Source: Novosphingobium sp. (GTDB lineage: Bacteria > Pseudomonadota > Alphaproteobacteria > Sphingomonadales > Sphingomonadaceae). Taken from it: a stretch of DNA of 64,000 nucleotides. The translations under genes were made by a program, and so were the position numbers. Numbering within the stretch: position 1 is the first letter of the stretch; each line of letters opens with the position of its first letter. The stretch is taken from the NCBI RefSeq assembly GCF_039595395.1, contig NZ_JBCNLP010000006.1, positions 1,741,001 through 1,805,000 of the forward strand, written 5' to 3'. The notes below the pieces were generated by a model. It made no database searches. It was not told the origin of the DNA and saw only the letters and a program-made list of their open reading frames with translations. Positions 53,302-62,662 of the stretch are shown in pieces.

Positions 53302-53673
53302 GTGCTCTATTTCTTCTTTGCCGCCTTCACCAGCTGCTGCACCATTGAGGCCCATGAGTTTTCCGAAGCCACCGATGCTTTCCACGCCGCCAGGGCAACC
53401 GTGATCGGCCTGTCGGATGATCCTCTCGCCAAGCTCAGCCGCTTTTCCGTCACCGAATGCCGCAACAAATTCGCCGTCGGCGTGGCCAGCAGCCTTGTGA
53501 TCAAGGCCTATGAGGTCAAGCTGCCGGTGCTCTCCATGTCGGATCGCACTAGCTATGTCATCGCGCCCGACGGCACCATCCTGATGTCCTATTCCGCCTT
53601 CAGCCCGCCGGGCCATGTCGAGCGGTCGCTGGCTGCCGTGAAGGCATGGCGGGTAACCCATCCCGCAAGCTGA
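53302..53673 (+). pseudogene. Peroxiredoxin, N-terminally truncated
   Basis: The frame contains YFFFAAFTSCCTIEAHEFSE, the active-site region of a Prx/Bcp peroxiredoxin with the peroxidatic Cys, then ATVIGLSDDPLAKLSRFSVT and a C-terminal TSYVIAPDGTILMSYSAF. The N-terminal 30-40 residues of the family, including the first strand, are absent and a stop lies just upstream in frame. It would start with GTG within the active-site strand. It is therefore probably a remnant, although the catalytic centre is kept. Confidence 0.7.
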
Positions 53674-53717
53674 ACATTGGCCGCCCCGAATCGTTGGGAA
53701 AGCAAAGGAGCAGGCCC

Positions 53718-54347
53718 ATGATCACCGTCCATCATCTGGAAAACTCGCGCTCGCAGCGCGTACTCTGGCTGCTGGAGGAGCTGGGCCTGCCTTATGAGAT
53801 CAGGCGTTACGCGCGGATCCCCAAAACGATGCTGGCGCCGCCCGAACTGCGGGCCGTCCATCCCTTGGGCAAATCGCCGGTCATCGTTGATGATGAGGGG
53901 AACCGTACCATCGCGGAGACCGGGGCGATCATCGCCTATCTGGTCGACAAGGCCGGTGGCCGTCTGGGCGCGCCTGCCGATGAAGCGTCGATGCTGCGCT
54001 ATCGTTTCTATCTGCATTATGCCGAAGGGTCGCTGATGCCGCCGCTGCTCGTCAAGCTGGTGCTGGGCAAGGTGCCGCTTCTGGGCGGGATGGCGCAAAA
54101 GCGCATCCAGCCGATGATCGACGTTCATCTCGATTTCGTGGAAAGCGAGCTGGCCTCCCGCCCGTGGTTTGCCGGAGAGGTCTTGACCGCCGCCGACATC
54201 ACCATGAGTTTCCCGCTAGAAGCCGCCCGCGACCGGGCCGGGCTCGATGCCAGCCGCCCCGCGACCTCGGCATGGCTGGACACCATCCACAGCCGCCCCG
54301 CCTATCAGGCCGCGGTGTCCAGGGGCGGCCCCTACAGGCTGGCGTGA
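53718..54347 (+). CDS. Glutathione S-transferase
   Basis: The 209-residue protein from MITVHHLENSRSQRVLWLLE has the thioredoxin-like N-terminal domain with the active-site Ser/Arg motif (ENSRSQRVLWLLEELGLPYE), PLGKSPVI and ETGAIIAYLV for glutathione binding, and an all-helical C-terminal domain (FAGEVLTAADITMSFPLEAA). The N-terminal frame extends upstream but AAAGGAG before the ATG at 53718 decides the start. It conjugates electrophiles to glutathione; substrate unknown. Confidence 0.93.
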   Translation: MITVHHLENSRSQRVLWLLEELGLPYEIRRYARIPKTMLAPPELRAVHPLGKSPVIVDDEGNRTIAETGAIIAYLVDKAGGRLGAPADEASMLRYRFYLHYAEGSLMPPLLVKLVLGKVPLLGGMAQKRIQPMIDVHLDFVESELASRPWFAGEVLTAADITMSFPLEAARDRAGLDASRPATSAWLDTIHSRPAYQAAVSRGGPYRLA

Positions 54348-54624
54348 ATGCTTCGCCGACCCCTCGCTACAGACTGGATGCGCTGACAAAGCGGTTATTC
54401 GGCGTCCCCTGCGCATTCCTCAACAGCGGCCCTCCATTCATCCCTGGCGAGCCCCTCCGGCAAGCCCGGTGCGGTTCACGATGGGCCAACCCCTTCGAAA
54501 TTAATCCTTGCCTCTCAGGGAGCGCTTGTGGAAGGCATCGGCCAGATTTGGTCGAACTCTTGGTCGAGCCTATGTCAGAAACCGGCCGGTTTCCTGTTGC
54601 CAGCTTCAGTCGCGAGAAAAAGGG

Positions 54625-55689
54625 ATGACATTGACGGACAGCGAGATAGCACCGGCTGCCGAAGCCCGGCGCGCGGTCACGCTGCAGGACGTTGCACGAC
54701 ATGCGGGCGTTTCGAAGATGACTGTATCGCGCGTCGTCAACGGGCAAAAGGTGCGTGACGCGCTGCGCGTCAAGGTCGAAGCCTCGCTGAAGACCTTGGC
54801 CTATGTCACAAATGCCACAGCGCGCGCGGCGCGAACCGGTTCGCTTCGGATCGGCATGATCATCAACAATCCACGCTCGCTCAATCTTGGCGATTTCCTG
54901 ATGGGTGCCTCGCAACGCGCAGCGCTTGATGGCAGTCAAATGCTGATCGAAGCTGTGACGAACCATAGCAATCCCGCAGAAGCCGTGCGCAGAGTCGTCA
55001 CAATGGGAGCCGATGGCGTCATCCTTCCGCCACCCTTGTCCGACTCCCTGGACATACTCGACATAGTCTGGGGCGCAGGCATTCCAGCACTCAGTTTTGC
55101 CGCAGCCGAGCTTCGATCACATTCTTCCGCTGTCCTCATCGATGACTTCGACGGCGCGCGGACGATGACGCGCCGCCTTATTGAGCTGGGGCACCGCGAC
55201 ATCGCCTTCGTCAGGGGCGATCCGCGCCATTCCCCGGCAATGCGCCGCGAAGAGGGCTTTCGCGCAGCGATGGCCGAGGCACGGTTGCCGATCAATCCGG
55301 CATGGCTGGAAGAGGGATCGTTTTCCTTTCGGCTGGGGCTCGATGCCGGTCGACGGTTGCTCGATCAAGCGCAAGGCTCCCGCCCCACGGCCATCTTCGC
55401 AAGCAATGACGAGATGGCTGCGGCGATCGCAGCGATCGCGCTCGGAATGGGGATCAGCATTCCTGGCGAGCTGAGCATTGCAGGCTTCGACGACACCCCC
55501 ATCGCCTCGCTGATGTGGCCGCCGTTGACGACCATTCATCAGCCCATCGCCATGATGGCAGCGACCGCGGTCGAGATTCTGACTGATGTCATTCGGCAGC
55601 ACAAGTTGGGCAAGAAGCCTGCGCCGCGACATTATATCGTCCCCTTCAGCCTCGTCGAACGCCATTCGACCGGGCCGCTGCGCGTCTAA
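54625..55689 (+). CDS. LacI-family repressor of the polysaccharide locus
   Basis: The 354-residue protein from MTLTDSEIAPAAEARRAVTL has the LacI helix-turn-helix (LQDVARHAGVSKMTVSRVVN, hinge helix after it) and a ribose-binding-protein-like core (RIGMIINNPRSLNLGDFLMG, VDGVILPPP-like region and SIAGFDDTPIASLMWPPLTT). It lies directly upstream of a TonB receptor gene whose promoter has two CGATAAC-type sites, so it very likely represses that receptor and relieves repression on a sugar. A TTG start at 54631 is an alternative. Confidence 0.92.
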   Translation: MTLTDSEIAPAAEARRAVTLQDVARHAGVSKMTVSRVVNGQKVRDALRVKVEASLKTLAYVTNATARAARTGSLRIGMIINNPRSLNLGDFLMGASQRAALDGSQMLIEAVTNHSNPAEAVRRVVTMGADGVILPPPLSDSLDILDIVWGAGIPALSFAAAELRSHSSAVLIDDFDGARTMTRRLIELGHRDIAFVRGDPRHSPAMRREEGFRAAMAEARLPINPAWLEEGSFSFRLGLDAGRRLLDQAQGSRPTAIFASNDEMAAAIAAIALGMGISIPGELSIAGFDDTPIASLMWPPLTTIHQPIAMMAATAVEILTDVIRQHKLGKKPAPRHYIVPFSLVERHSTGPLRV

Positions 55690-55884
55690 TTTCTTAACCG
55701 GTCGTTCTGATCGAAAACCTTCCCGTGACAGGGGAAGGCAGGAACTGCGCTGCCCGCTCGCCGGCGCGGCCCATCGCCGCTGCATGCTTTCAGCGCGCCC
55801 TGCGCCCCCAGCCGGATGGCTGCTGACTGTTCCTGGCAATGGCGTGCCATCACGCACTGAGTACGACCAAACGCGACCCTGATA

Positions 55885-55897
55885 AATATCGATAACA
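55885..55897. promoter_or_regulatory. LacI-type half-operator, copy 1
   Basis: AATATCGATAACA, containing the palindrome TATCGATA, shares ATATCGATAACAG with the second site at 56038. About 200 bases before the receptor gene. Confidence 0.6.
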
Positions 55898-56037
55898 GCC
55901 CATCGAGACTGTAACCGCCCAAGAAATAGAAGGAAAATTCCGGCTCAAAATGCCCTTATATGGGATTTTGTTGCCATTTTGCATCATTTGGTTGGACAAA
56001 AGCCGAAAGGGCCATGGTGAGATGGACTCAGAAAACA

Positions 56038-56050
56038 GATATCGATAACA
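56038..56050. promoter_or_regulatory. LacI-type half-operator, copy 2
   Basis: GATATCGATAACA, 47 bases before the receptor start at 56097, shares the 13-base ATATCGATAACAG with the first copy; the spacing of about 150 bases would allow a DNA loop. Confidence 0.6.
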
Positions 56051-56096
56051 GACTCGCCTGCGCCGCAGCCCAAACCAGAGCGCAAGGGGATGCCAG

Positions 56097-58835
56097 ATGG
56101 ATTTTAAAGCAGATATCATCGCGCGACCCGCTCCTTTGAAGCGGATTGTGGCCACCCTCCTTGCCGGATCGGCGCTGGCCTCCCTCGCGCCTGCCGCCCA
56201 GGCTGCAGAACAGCCGAGTTCTCCAAATCAGGGCGCCGCTGCAACCAGCGGCGCGGCTGCCCCCAAACCTGCTGCGCAGGCGGCCCAGAGCAGGGACGAG
56301 GGCCAGGAAGCGACCAAGGACATTGTCGTGACCGGCGTGATGAGCGCGACCAAGCGTCGTGACGCTCCAATCGCACTCTCTACGGTTTCGGCCGATACCA
56401 TCGCACGGACCGCTCCGGTCAGTGCCGCAGATGCCCTGAAAAACGTCCCGGGCGTGTATGTGAACTCATCGGTGGGCGAAACGCGCAACATTGTATATGC
56501 GCGCGGGCTCTCGGTGGGGACCCAATCGGCAACCTCAGGCTATTATTTCGTGACCCTGCTTGAGGATGGCCTGCCCACCCTGGGCATTCAGGGCAGCGGC
56601 TATCAGCCAGACATCTTCTTCCGCCAGGACATCAACGTCGATCATATCGAGGCATTGCGCGGCGGCAGCGCCACGGTAACTGGTCCCAATGCTCCAGGTG
56701 GCCTGTTCAACTACATCTCCCGTAACGCTCTGACCGATCATTCGGGCGGTCGTGCGAGCGTTCGCGTCGGCCTTGAAGGCGACGGCGGTCCTTATCAGCG
56801 CGGCGATTTCTATTACGGGGCTCCGATCAAGGATTCCAACATCGGCGCGGCCATCGGCGGCTTTTACCGCCGTTCCTTCGGATCGCGCCCGACGCCCTAT
56901 GCCTTCAACAATGGCGGGGAGGTCAAGGGGTCGCTCGGCTGGGACTACGGTCATGGCACTCTGCTGCTCTACGGCAAATATCTCAACGACCACAATGGCT
57001 CCTACGATTCCGAGCGCATCCCCTCGATCGGCTTTACCAACCCACAGGTGGCGCCGGGCCTGTCGCGTACGGACAACTACTATCTTGGGACCGCCTCGGC
57101 CTATACGGTTCCCGGGGCTGGCCCGATCGCCTCGCAGCGCTTCGATCCTTCGGACCTCGACCACTCGATCTCGCGTCAGATCGGCCTGAAGTGGGAGCAT
57201 AAATTCGATTCGGGGATCAAGATCACCAATCACTTCCGCTTCATGAGCAACGACCTCAAGCTCAACCAGACCAATGTCGGCACCTATGGGCTGGACAATC
57301 CCAATCTTTGGGCGGTGGTCGGTTTCAGCGCGGCAGGCCTGTCCAATCGCAACGGCACGATAACGCTCAGCAATTCTGCCGGCCAGGTCATGGCGAGGGT
57401 CGGCACGACGACGGCGGGGGTCTATTCCATTCTCGCCAATAACCTGCCCAACCAACAGGTGCTCAACAATGGGGTGATGGCCGGCACCGGCACCTCTACG
57501 GCCATGCATGACGATACCTGGGTGGATCAATTCACCGCCACCAAGCAGTTTAAGCGTCTGACCGTCACGGTGGGCACCTATCTGTCGCGTTCGGCCTTCC
57601 ATCGCTACCTTCTCGCCCCAGGCGGCTATATCTCCGGAATTCAGAACGATCCCTCGGCCTATTCGGTGAGCTTCTCCGACCAGGCAACGGGCAACACCTA
57701 TCAGATCACCAATCCGGCAGGATTTGGCGCGATCGATGCTGCCCCCCAGTCGAACTATGTCCGCAACCGCTCGACCTCCGCTTTCGGGGGAGCGACATGG
57801 AAGGTGACGGACAAGCTCACACTGGATGCCGGGCTGCGCTTCGAGAGCTTCGGCTTTAGGGGGACCAATCTTAATGCCACTGCCAACAGCAGCGCGAAGT
57901 CGCGCACCTTTGGCGGGCTCGACGGCAATCCGCTGACCATTTACGACAATGTCTATGGTCTCATGACCAATCAGGTGAATTTCGACCGTTCGCTGCAATT
58001 TGTTAACTGGAGCGCCGCGGTCAGCTACAAGGTCTCTTCGGCCTTTTCTTCCTATTTCCGTTATTCACACGGTTACAAGAACGGTGATGGCCTGTGGGCA
58101 GGCTATGACACCGCCTTCAAGGCGCAGAACCAGCCGATCACCCCCCCTGTGATCACCCAATATGAGGCCGGCTTCAATTACGGCGCCCATCACGTGAACT
58201 TGTCGGTCACCCCCTTCTTCACCGTGATGGACAAGGTCAATGTGGTGGCAATCGGAACCAATCTGGATGGCACGACCTATGTGACGCCGCCCGCATTCAA
58301 CAAGACGCGAGTCTATGGTGTCGAAATCGAGGGCACGGTGGGGCCTTTTGCCGGGTTCACCACCCATGCGGCTTTGACCTTCCAGCGCGGCAAGGCACTG
58401 CAGTGGTATGTGTGGAACCTTGGGCAGGTCGGCAGCCAGGATGACGTTCTGCAATCCTTCCCGAACAGCGCACTGGAGAACCTTCCCAAGCTTCAGGGCC
58501 GTGTCGGCGTGGAATATGTCCGTGGTCGCTTCGACGGCCTCGTCAACTTCACATATCTGGGATCACGGCCCAACAGCTATCTGGGAACAACCGTTTTTCC
58601 TGCTCAGACCCAAACCGATCTGTCGCTCTTTTACGACGTCACCACCAATTTCCGTCTCGGCCTCAACGTCAACAACCTCTTCAACACGGTCGGAATCTTC
58701 TCCTTGCAGAATCCCAATCTCCCGGTCTCTGGCCTGACCCAGGCCCAGCTGCAGGCGCAATATCCCAATGCGACGACCGGCATCGCCACGACCCAGCCGC
58801 GCTCCTATTTTCTGACAGGATCGGTGCGCTTCTGA
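56097..58835 (+). CDS. TonB-dependent receptor of the polysaccharide locus
   Basis: The 912-residue protein starts MDFKADIIARPAPLKRIVAT with a signal peptide to about residue 36 and a linker rich in Ala/Gln. The plug has DIVVTGVMSATKRRDAPIAL and ALRGGSATVTGPNAPGGLFN, and the barrel ends in FLTGSVRF. It is controlled by the LacI gene upstream, judging by shared operator halves. The substrate is probably an oligosaccharide, by analogy with neighbouring carbohydrate enzymes. A strong terminator follows. Confidence 0.94.
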   Translation: MDFKADIIARPAPLKRIVATLLAGSALASLAPAAQAAEQPSSPNQGAAATSGAAAPKPAAQAAQSRDEGQEATKDIVVTGVMSATKRRDAPIALSTVSADTIARTAPVSAADALKNVPGVYVNSSVGETRNIVYARGLSVGTQSATSGYYFVTLLEDGLPTLGIQGSGYQPDIFFRQDINVDHIEALRGGSATVTGPNAPGGLFNYISRNALTDHSGGRASVRVGLEGDGGPYQRGDFYYGAPIKDSNIGAAIGGFYRRSFGSRPTPYAFNNGGEVKGSLGWDYGHGTLLLYGKYLNDHNGSYDSERIPSIGFTNPQVAPGLSRTDNYYLGTASAYTVPGAGPIASQRFDPSDLDHSISRQIGLKWEHKFDSGIKITNHFRFMSNDLKLNQTNVGTYGLDNPNLWAVVGFSAAGLSNRNGTITLSNSAGQVMARVGTTTAGVYSILANNLPNQQVLNNGVMAGTGTSTAMHDDTWVDQFTATKQFKRLTVTVGTYLSRSAFHRYLLAPGGYISGIQNDPSAYSVSFSDQATGNTYQITNPAGFGAIDAAPQSNYVRNRSTSAFGGATWKVTDKLTLDAGLRFESFGFRGTNLNATANSSAKSRTFGGLDGNPLTIYDNVYGLMTNQVNFDRSLQFVNWSAAVSYKVSSAFSSYFRYSHGYKNGDGLWAGYDTAFKAQNQPITPPVITQYEAGFNYGAHHVNLSVTPFFTVMDKVNVVAIGTNLDGTTYVTPPAFNKTRVYGVEIEGTVGPFAGFTTHAALTFQRGKALQWYVWNLGQVGSQDDVLQSFPNSALENLPKLQGRVGVEYVRGRFDGLVNFTYLGSRPNSYLGTTVFPAQTQTDLSLFYDVTTNFRLGLNVNNLFNTVGIFSLQNPNLPVSGLTQAQLQAQYPNATTGIATTQPRSYFLTGSVRF

Positions 58836-58863
58836 GCCGGAGCATGCGCGGCATTCACGACCA

Positions 58864-58899
58864 AGCGGGCAGGCCTCACAGCCTGCCCGCTATTTTTTT
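58864..58899 (+). terminator. Rho-independent terminator after receptor gene
   Basis: AGCGGGCAGGC and GCCTGCCCGCT form a perfect 11-bp stem with a 6-base loop followed by seven T. Confidence 0.92.
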
Positions 58900-59061
58900 G
58901 TCCCGCCACAGGAAGGCTCGCTTCGTCCTCTGGGGGGTCAGAAAGAGGCTCAGAGCCGCCGGTTGGTCAAGATTGCCATCGCCAACCGTCCAGCCCGAGG
59001 CGCAGCGAATTGCCCAGGCCCCCAAACCTGGCGATAGCCCACTGGGTTCTAGACCAGTGGG

Positions 59062-59355
59062 CTAGATCGGAAGGAACCGCGAACGCTCCCGAATGACGAG
59101 TTTCATTCCAACCCTTGAAGAACCAACCGGCCACCCTTCCCGCGCCGCAAGCATGCGTCGCACAGGCGAGGCCATCGGATCGACCTGATAGGCAAGATCG
59201 CGGGCGATGGCCTCTATTCTCTTGCCCGTGGCTCTTGCCGCACAGCTTGATCCCGAAAGCGCACGAGACACCATCGACTGGCTCACGCCGGCCTTTTCAG
59301 CCACATCACAGGAGGTTGCCCGAAATATCGCCTTGCCGGATGCCTGACGCATCAC
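59062..59355 (-). pseudogene. LacI-family regulator, N-terminal fragment
   Basis: The 97-residue frame has the LacI DNA-binding part (TSCDVAEKAGVSQSMVSRAL, then RIEAIARDLAYQVDP and the following Arg-Arg) but stops soon after, in KLVIRERSRFLPI. A LacI protein has about 340 residues, so the whole sugar-binding domain is missing. It lies at the end of the minus-strand carbohydrate operon. Probably a remnant, unless used as a DNA-binding peptide. Confidence 0.7.
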
Positions 59356-59435
59356 AGCTGCCCTCTGGGCAAGTGGCGAGATGCGCTTGCGTCATGGGCC
59401 CCGAAAGGCCCAATGACAGAAGACCCCAGAGCCTC

Positions 59436-60635
59436 TCACGGCCTCGTGGAGGTTAGCGTGCCATATCCGAGCTGATCGAAGCCACCGCTGTTGGGACCAT
59501 AATCGCCACCACCGCCATCGATGCCGTTCTTTCGGATCATCTCCTGCAACTCGGGCGCTTCGAGCCCTTTGCGCTTGACGTAATGGTTGAAGATCAATGC
59601 CCAGACTGGGCGCACCTGCCCGCGCATCTTGTCGGAGATCACGCTCTGGGTGACATCGCTGTTGGTGTAGGTGGTGTAGGGCACGTCCTGACCAAGATTG
59701 TAGCGCGCAACATACCGTGCAGCCGCCAGCAGCCGGTTGTCGTCGGCCGCGAACAGATCGTCACCCTGTTGCCAGGCCATTTCGCAGATCGTCCCGGCTA
59801 GACCCAGCCCCATCAGGCTGTGGCCCTGATCGCGCCCGCTTTCCTGCCACTGGGCCAAGCCTCCAGGATAGACCTGCCATGCCGCCTTACCGATGGCACC
59901 GTTGCCCTCGCCATGAAGATAATACTCGCGGGCCTGCTCATAGAGGTCCCGGTGGTCGGTTAGGATGCCGATCGCCATCAACGAGGCCAGATTGCACAGA
60001 TCCCAGTTCGCCCAATAATGGTCGATCTTGGCACCGTTGTGATGGGTCAAGAAATCGCGGTTCATCGGCGCAATCACATCGAGGAGCATCTTGTGGAAGG
60101 CGGCCTGATCGGTTTGCGACCAGCCGGGGAAATCCCGAAGCGTTTCACCCGCGATGGCCAATTGATAGCCGTAGATCCCCGAGGCCAGATATCTGTCCGA
60201 GGTGCCGGTGATGGTCTTGAGCGTGCGCGCCCAGGCGTTGAGAATGCGTGCTGCCGCAGCGCCTCGCTTGCGGTCACCGCTGATGCGCCAATCCAGGGCA
60301 AGAGCATAGGCGGCCGCTGTATCGTTGAAGAGGTTGGCATAATTTTCGCGGGGACCGCCCACCTGCGTGCCGCGCACGACCACCTCGACATCCCGAGCCC
60401 AATAACTGGTGCTGTCATGGGAGTTGGCCCGCATTTTTGCAAAATCCGCGGCCCAGGGATCGCGCTGTTGTTTTACGGCTTCAGCGATCGCGGTGAAGTC
60501 GGCTGCCGAATTCAGTGCTCCTGGATGGCGCAGCCCTGCTTGCGCCGCATGCGCTGGCAACGCGCTCAATGCCAGGCAGATCAAGCTCAGCCCGGCTTGG
60601 GCGGTTGGCAGCCTCATACCATACATAGATGTCAT
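59436..60635 (-). CDS. Alginate-lyase-family polysaccharide lyase
   Basis: The 399-residue protein has a signal peptide (about 1-32; starts at 60635 or 60616) and the alpha/alpha-barrel alginate_lyase pattern: HPGALNSAADFTAIAEAVKQ, the Tyr/Asn of NYANLFNDTAAAYALALDWR, the central HHNGAKIDHYWANWDLCN with the catalytic-type His/Tyr, and QESGRDQGHSLMGLGLAGTI. Family members cleave uronic-acid-containing polymers. The exact polymer is not readable from sequence. It follows the GH97-like gene by 36 bases on the same strand. Confidence 0.85.
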   Translation of the reverse strand: MTSMYGMRLPTAQAGLSLICLALSALPAHAAQAGLRHPGALNSAADFTAIAEAVKQQRDPWAADFAKMRANSHDSTSYWARDVEVVVRGTQVGGPRENYANLFNDTAAAYALALDWRISGDRKRGAAAARILNAWARTLKTITGTSDRYLASGIYGYQLAIAGETLRDFPGWSQTDQAAFHKMLLDVIAPMNRDFLTHHNGAKIDHYWANWDLCNLASLMAIGILTDHRDLYEQAREYYLHGEGNGAIGKAAWQVYPGGLAQWQESGRDQGHSLMGLGLAGTICEMAWQQGDDLFAADDNRLLAAARYVARYNLGQDVPYTTYTNSDVTQSVISDKMRGQVRPVWALIFNHYVKRKGLEAPELQEMIRKNGIDGGGGDYGPNSGGFDQLGYGTLTSTRP

Positions 60636-60671
60636 CCATCGTTCCTGTCAGAAGAACCGCGATCCAGATCG

Positions 60672-62600
60672 TCACATCGGCTCGAAGATGATCGCCTGTC
60701 CGCCGGAGGGCGCCAAGCTCAGCTCCAGCCTGCTTTCGGGCCCGACGATGTCCTGTGTGAGCACAACCGGCGTGGCGAAAGGTCTCTCGCCGGGCGGCCC
60801 GTCGGCAAAGCGGCGAGCCCGCCAGCGGCCCTTGGTGAGAAAGCCCAGCGAGAGGCTGAGCTTGCGCTCCTTCTCATTGGTCATCGCACCCAGGAACCAT
60901 CGTCCCCGGGCATATCGCGCAACCGCGACATGCTCCCCGATAGCGCCCGAGAGAGCGACCGTCTGCTCCCAGCTCGTCGGACATTCGTCGAAGAAGGCAA
61001 GCTCCGGCCAGGCGCGCCCCGCATATTTCTCCGGCCCATCATACCAATAAAGGAAGGTCAGCGGATTGTAGTAGACCGCAGCCATGGCGAGCTGATGCGC
61101 ATTGGTTGTCTGGTTGCGCGGGTTCGCATAGCAGATCGTGTAATCGATCGGTCCGGCAATCGCCCGGGTGAAGGGCAGCGTGACATTATGGGTCGCGGTG
61201 GGGAAATGTTCGTTTCCGCGCACGCCTTCCAGAGCGATATAATTCGGATAGGTGCGTTCGAGCCCGGCAGGACGGAGATTGTCATGCAGGCTGACCATCA
61301 GGCCCTGCGCGCCACAAGCCGCAACCAAGCCCGAAATGAAGTCGACATCGCTTTGTCGCCCTTCCCACATGAAGCCGAATTTGATCCCGACAACGCCCCA
61401 AGAGCGATAGGTTTTGAGGATTGCATCGAGCTGCCGCATGGCGGGAACGCGATCGACATAGAGGATCATGCCCAGCCCCTTCGACCGGGCATGCGCGATC
61501 ACCTTGTGAATATCGATCGCCGGAATGGCATAGGTCGCATCGCTCGGATCGGTGCCGTCGCCATACCAATGGGCATCCCATTCGACATAATCGAGCTTGC
61601 GGGCCGCCGCGAAATCGATGGTGTCGAGGCCAATCTGGGTCGTGTAGCCGCGAATCCGCACCGCCCGACCTGGCTTGATCCAGGAGACCTCACTCAGCCG
61701 CGACGGGGTGGCAAGCGTCGGGACCAGATCCTGGCGTTCGAGCAGGCCGACCGCATCAGGCGAGACGACGACGACGCGCCAGGGCGTGAAGGCCCCCGCT
61801 TCGATCGAGAAGTGATGCTCGGCCGGAGTATCGCCCGGCCCTGACCAGCCGGTTGCCCGCCCGGGATATCTCATCAACCGGGTCACAAGGCCGCGCGCCG
61901 TGCTCTCCAGCATCATGCGTGGATAATGGAGGCGATCGCTTTCGGTGATGAGCAGAGTGGTGCCATCGGCAAGCTGCGCCGTGAGTGGGATGTCAGCGGG
62001 CCCCTGCGGATCGCTGCTTGCCGTCAAAGGCGGATCGGGAATGGGGGATACGCCGGTCTGGCGCGCAACCTGATACTCCCCTTCGTCTCTGCTGGCATGG
62101 ATGATCGCTTCCGCCGGAAGCCGGAACTGCATGGCCTCTCCCGCGACGACCAGGGATTGCCCCGGCGCGGCGAGAAGATGAAAGCGAAGGGCGACGCCCG
62201 CGTCATAAGCCCGAGCGATCACGGCAAACCGGATGTTCCCCGTCCTGTCGCGCAAGAGCAGCTCCACCTCGCCACAGGCCTCGCTGCAAGTGGAGCGAAT
62301 GCCGAAGGGCGGCGACCAGCTCCCCTCGATCCGCCGGCTTCTCGTGCCTGTCACCAGGGCTTGGGGTCCAAGAGCCTCGTGATCGACAAGCTCAAGCGCC
62401 AAAGGCGAAGGCTCGATGATGGTTCGACCACCCAGGCGCACCGACCAGGCAAGCGGATGGAGGTGCAGCTCGACCTCGATCTTGCCATTTGGCGAGGCGG
62501 CGACATAACGCGCAGCCGCCCGTCCCCTCGCCGCCCCCGCTACCGCAGGAACGCTTGCCAGGCCGAGCATCACCTTGCGCCGTGAGGTTTCGAAACGCAT
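60672..62600 (-). CDS. Glycoside hydrolase family 97-like enzyme, exported
   Basis: The 642-residue protein has a Tat-like leader (SRRKVMLGLASVPAVAGAAR) and the GH97 layout: an N-terminal beta-sandwich (ASPNGKIEVELHLHPLAWSV), a TIM barrel (YVEWDAHWYGDGTDP, VGIKFGFMWEGRQSD, VSLHDNLRPAGLERTYPNYI then ALEGVRGNE) and a C-terminal beta domain. The barrel strand that in retaining members carries an Asp nucleophile (KVDFM) reads KFGFM here, so the retaining mechanism is unlikely; it may be of the inverting SusB type, or divergent. It probably attacks an alpha-linked sugar from the imported polymer. Confidence 0.9.
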   Translation of the reverse strand: MRFETSRRKVMLGLASVPAVAGAARGRAAARYVAASPNGKIEVELHLHPLAWSVRLGGRTIIEPSPLALELVDHEALGPQALVTGTRSRRIEGSWSPPFGIRSTCSEACGEVELLLRDRTGNIRFAVIARAYDAGVALRFHLLAAPGQSLVVAGEAMQFRLPAEAIIHASRDEGEYQVARQTGVSPIPDPPLTASSDPQGPADIPLTAQLADGTTLLITESDRLHYPRMMLESTARGLVTRLMRYPGRATGWSGPGDTPAEHHFSIEAGAFTPWRVVVVSPDAVGLLERQDLVPTLATPSRLSEVSWIKPGRAVRIRGYTTQIGLDTIDFAAARKLDYVEWDAHWYGDGTDPSDATYAIPAIDIHKVIAHARSKGLGMILYVDRVPAMRQLDAILKTYRSWGVVGIKFGFMWEGRQSDVDFISGLVAACGAQGLMVSLHDNLRPAGLERTYPNYIALEGVRGNEHFPTATHNVTLPFTRAIAGPIDYTICYANPRNQTTNAHQLAMAAVYYNPLTFLYWYDGPEKYAGRAWPELAFFDECPTSWEQTVALSGAIGEHVAVARYARGRWFLGAMTNEKERKLSLSLGFLTKGRWRARRFADGPPGERPFATPVVLTQDIVGPESRLELSLAPSGGQAIIFEPM

Positions 62601-62620
62601 GGTATCTCCTTAAACGCGGC

Positions 62621-62651
62621 GCGGGCAGGACAGCCGCAGCGTCCTGCCCGC
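62621..62651 (-). terminator. Hairpin between receptor and GH97 genes
   Basis: GCGGGCAGGAC and GTCCTGCCCGC form a perfect 11-bp stem with a 9-base loop after the receptor stop. No long T run follows on the minus strand, so it may be an attenuator that lets some transcription reach GH97. Confidence 0.6.
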
Positions 62652-62662
62652 ACCTGGGATGA

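Noticed and set aside
56535..57998. 487-aa minus-strand frame inside the TonB receptor at 56097
   Set aside because: It is fully antisense to a strong TonB receptor frame and contains no domain.
60018..61844. 608-aa plus-strand frame opposite GH97 and the lyase
   Set aside because: It is an antisense shadow of two well-supported enzymes; length alone reflects high GC.
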